This document shows positions 6,231-6,336 of a stretch of 6,336 nt of DNA, one piece after another. Each line of letters begins with the position of its first letter. Position 1 is the stretch's first letter. Below the pieces are notes generated by a model. It was not told the origin of the DNA. It saw only the letters and a list, made by a program, of their open reading frames with translations, and searched no databases. The stretch lies in the NCBI GenBank assembly GCA_025456495.1, contig JALOKO010000240.1, positions 1 through 6,336 on the forward strand. The letters run 5' to 3'. Source of the DNA: Bryobacterales bacterium. Lineage in GTDB: Bacteria; Acidobacteriota; Terriglobia; Bryobacterales; Bryobacteraceae. The translations under genes were made by a program, and so were the position numbers.

Positions 6231-6336
6231 CGTAGCAGCACCTCACTCAGCGCCGCCTGCAATGCGGCAAGCCGTGCCTCGTGCTGCGCCCGCAGGGAGT
6301 CCATCTCTTGGGAGTGCTTCCGGCTGATTGTGCGCC
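6194..6336 (-). CDS. C-terminus of an unidentified protein (partial, runs off the right edge)
   Basis: On the minus strand a frame is open from the window edge to a TAA at 6196-6194, giving 46 residues. They read RTISRKHSQE, then MDSLRAQHEARLAALQAAL, then SEVLLRYQPGDGEASIP. The middle is an Ala/Leu/Glu/Arg-rich amphipathic helix of about 26 residues with leucines in heptad-like spacing, typical of a coiled coil, ending in a short flexible tail. The composition looks coding. The ATG at 6304 lacks a proper ribosome binding site, so this is more likely the tail of a longer protein than a 36-residue one. Its 3' end overlaps the HExxH gene's last 37 bp in the opposite direction. Function is unknown. 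Confidence 0.6.
   Translation of the reverse strand, partial: RTISRKHSQEMDSLRAQHEARLAALQAALSEVLLRYQPGDGEASIP

Noticed and set aside
5752..6246. Minus-strand frame of 164 residues opposite the HExxH gene
   Set aside because: Its composition is Pro/Arg/Ala-rich, as expected for antisense of a GC-rich gene, whereas the plus-strand gene has a strong ribosome binding site; the real minus-strand coding at the right edge is in a different frame.

Overview
The window is GC-rich, densely packed bacterial DNA, with no rRNA, tRNA, CRISPR array or insertion sequence that I can see. The large secreted matrixin with a carboxypeptidase-regulatory-like domain, its small secreted partner and the rhomboid with a basic tail fit an Acidobacteriota-type soil bacterium (Bryobacter/Solibacter-like). 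That is an inference from protein style, not a proven placement.

Layout. (1) Positions 1-100, minus strand: the first 33 codons of a gene leaving the left edge, encoding a clear signal peptide; local GC is only about half. (2) Positions 101-333: intergenic, with a weak terminator-like hairpin behind the matrixin gene. (3) Positions 334-3569, minus strand: a two-gene operon with a 4-base ATGA overlap, encoding a small secreted protein followed by an 883-residue secreted matrixin-type zinc metalloprotease. (4) Positions 3570-3722: a divergent control region with a 20-bp operator-like palindrome. (5) Positions 3723-4526, plus strand: an amidohydrolase_2-type TIM-barrel protein in which two canonical metal-ligand positions appear substituted. 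(6) Positions 4527-4692: the gap between convergent genes, holding a 20-bp tandem repeat and a G-quadruplex motif. (7) Positions 4693-5442, minus strand: a complete rhomboid protease. (8) Positions 5493-6230, plus strand, divergent from the rhomboid with only 50 bp between starts: an unrecognised soluble protein with an HExxH motif. (9) Positions 6194-6336, minus strand: the 3' end of a further gene, probably coiled coil, overlapping gene 8 tail to tail by 37 bp.

How the genes work together. The only strongly supported unit is the small secreted protein plus matrixin, which are translationally coupled and both exported. Rhomboid and the HExxH protein share a short divergent promoter region, but no common pathway can be read from the sequence. 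I found no clear defence system, mobile element or biosynthetic cluster. The best candidates for something new are the HExxH protein, the ligand-poor amidohydrolase, the hairpin over the matrixin ribosome binding site, and the repeat/G-quadruplex block.
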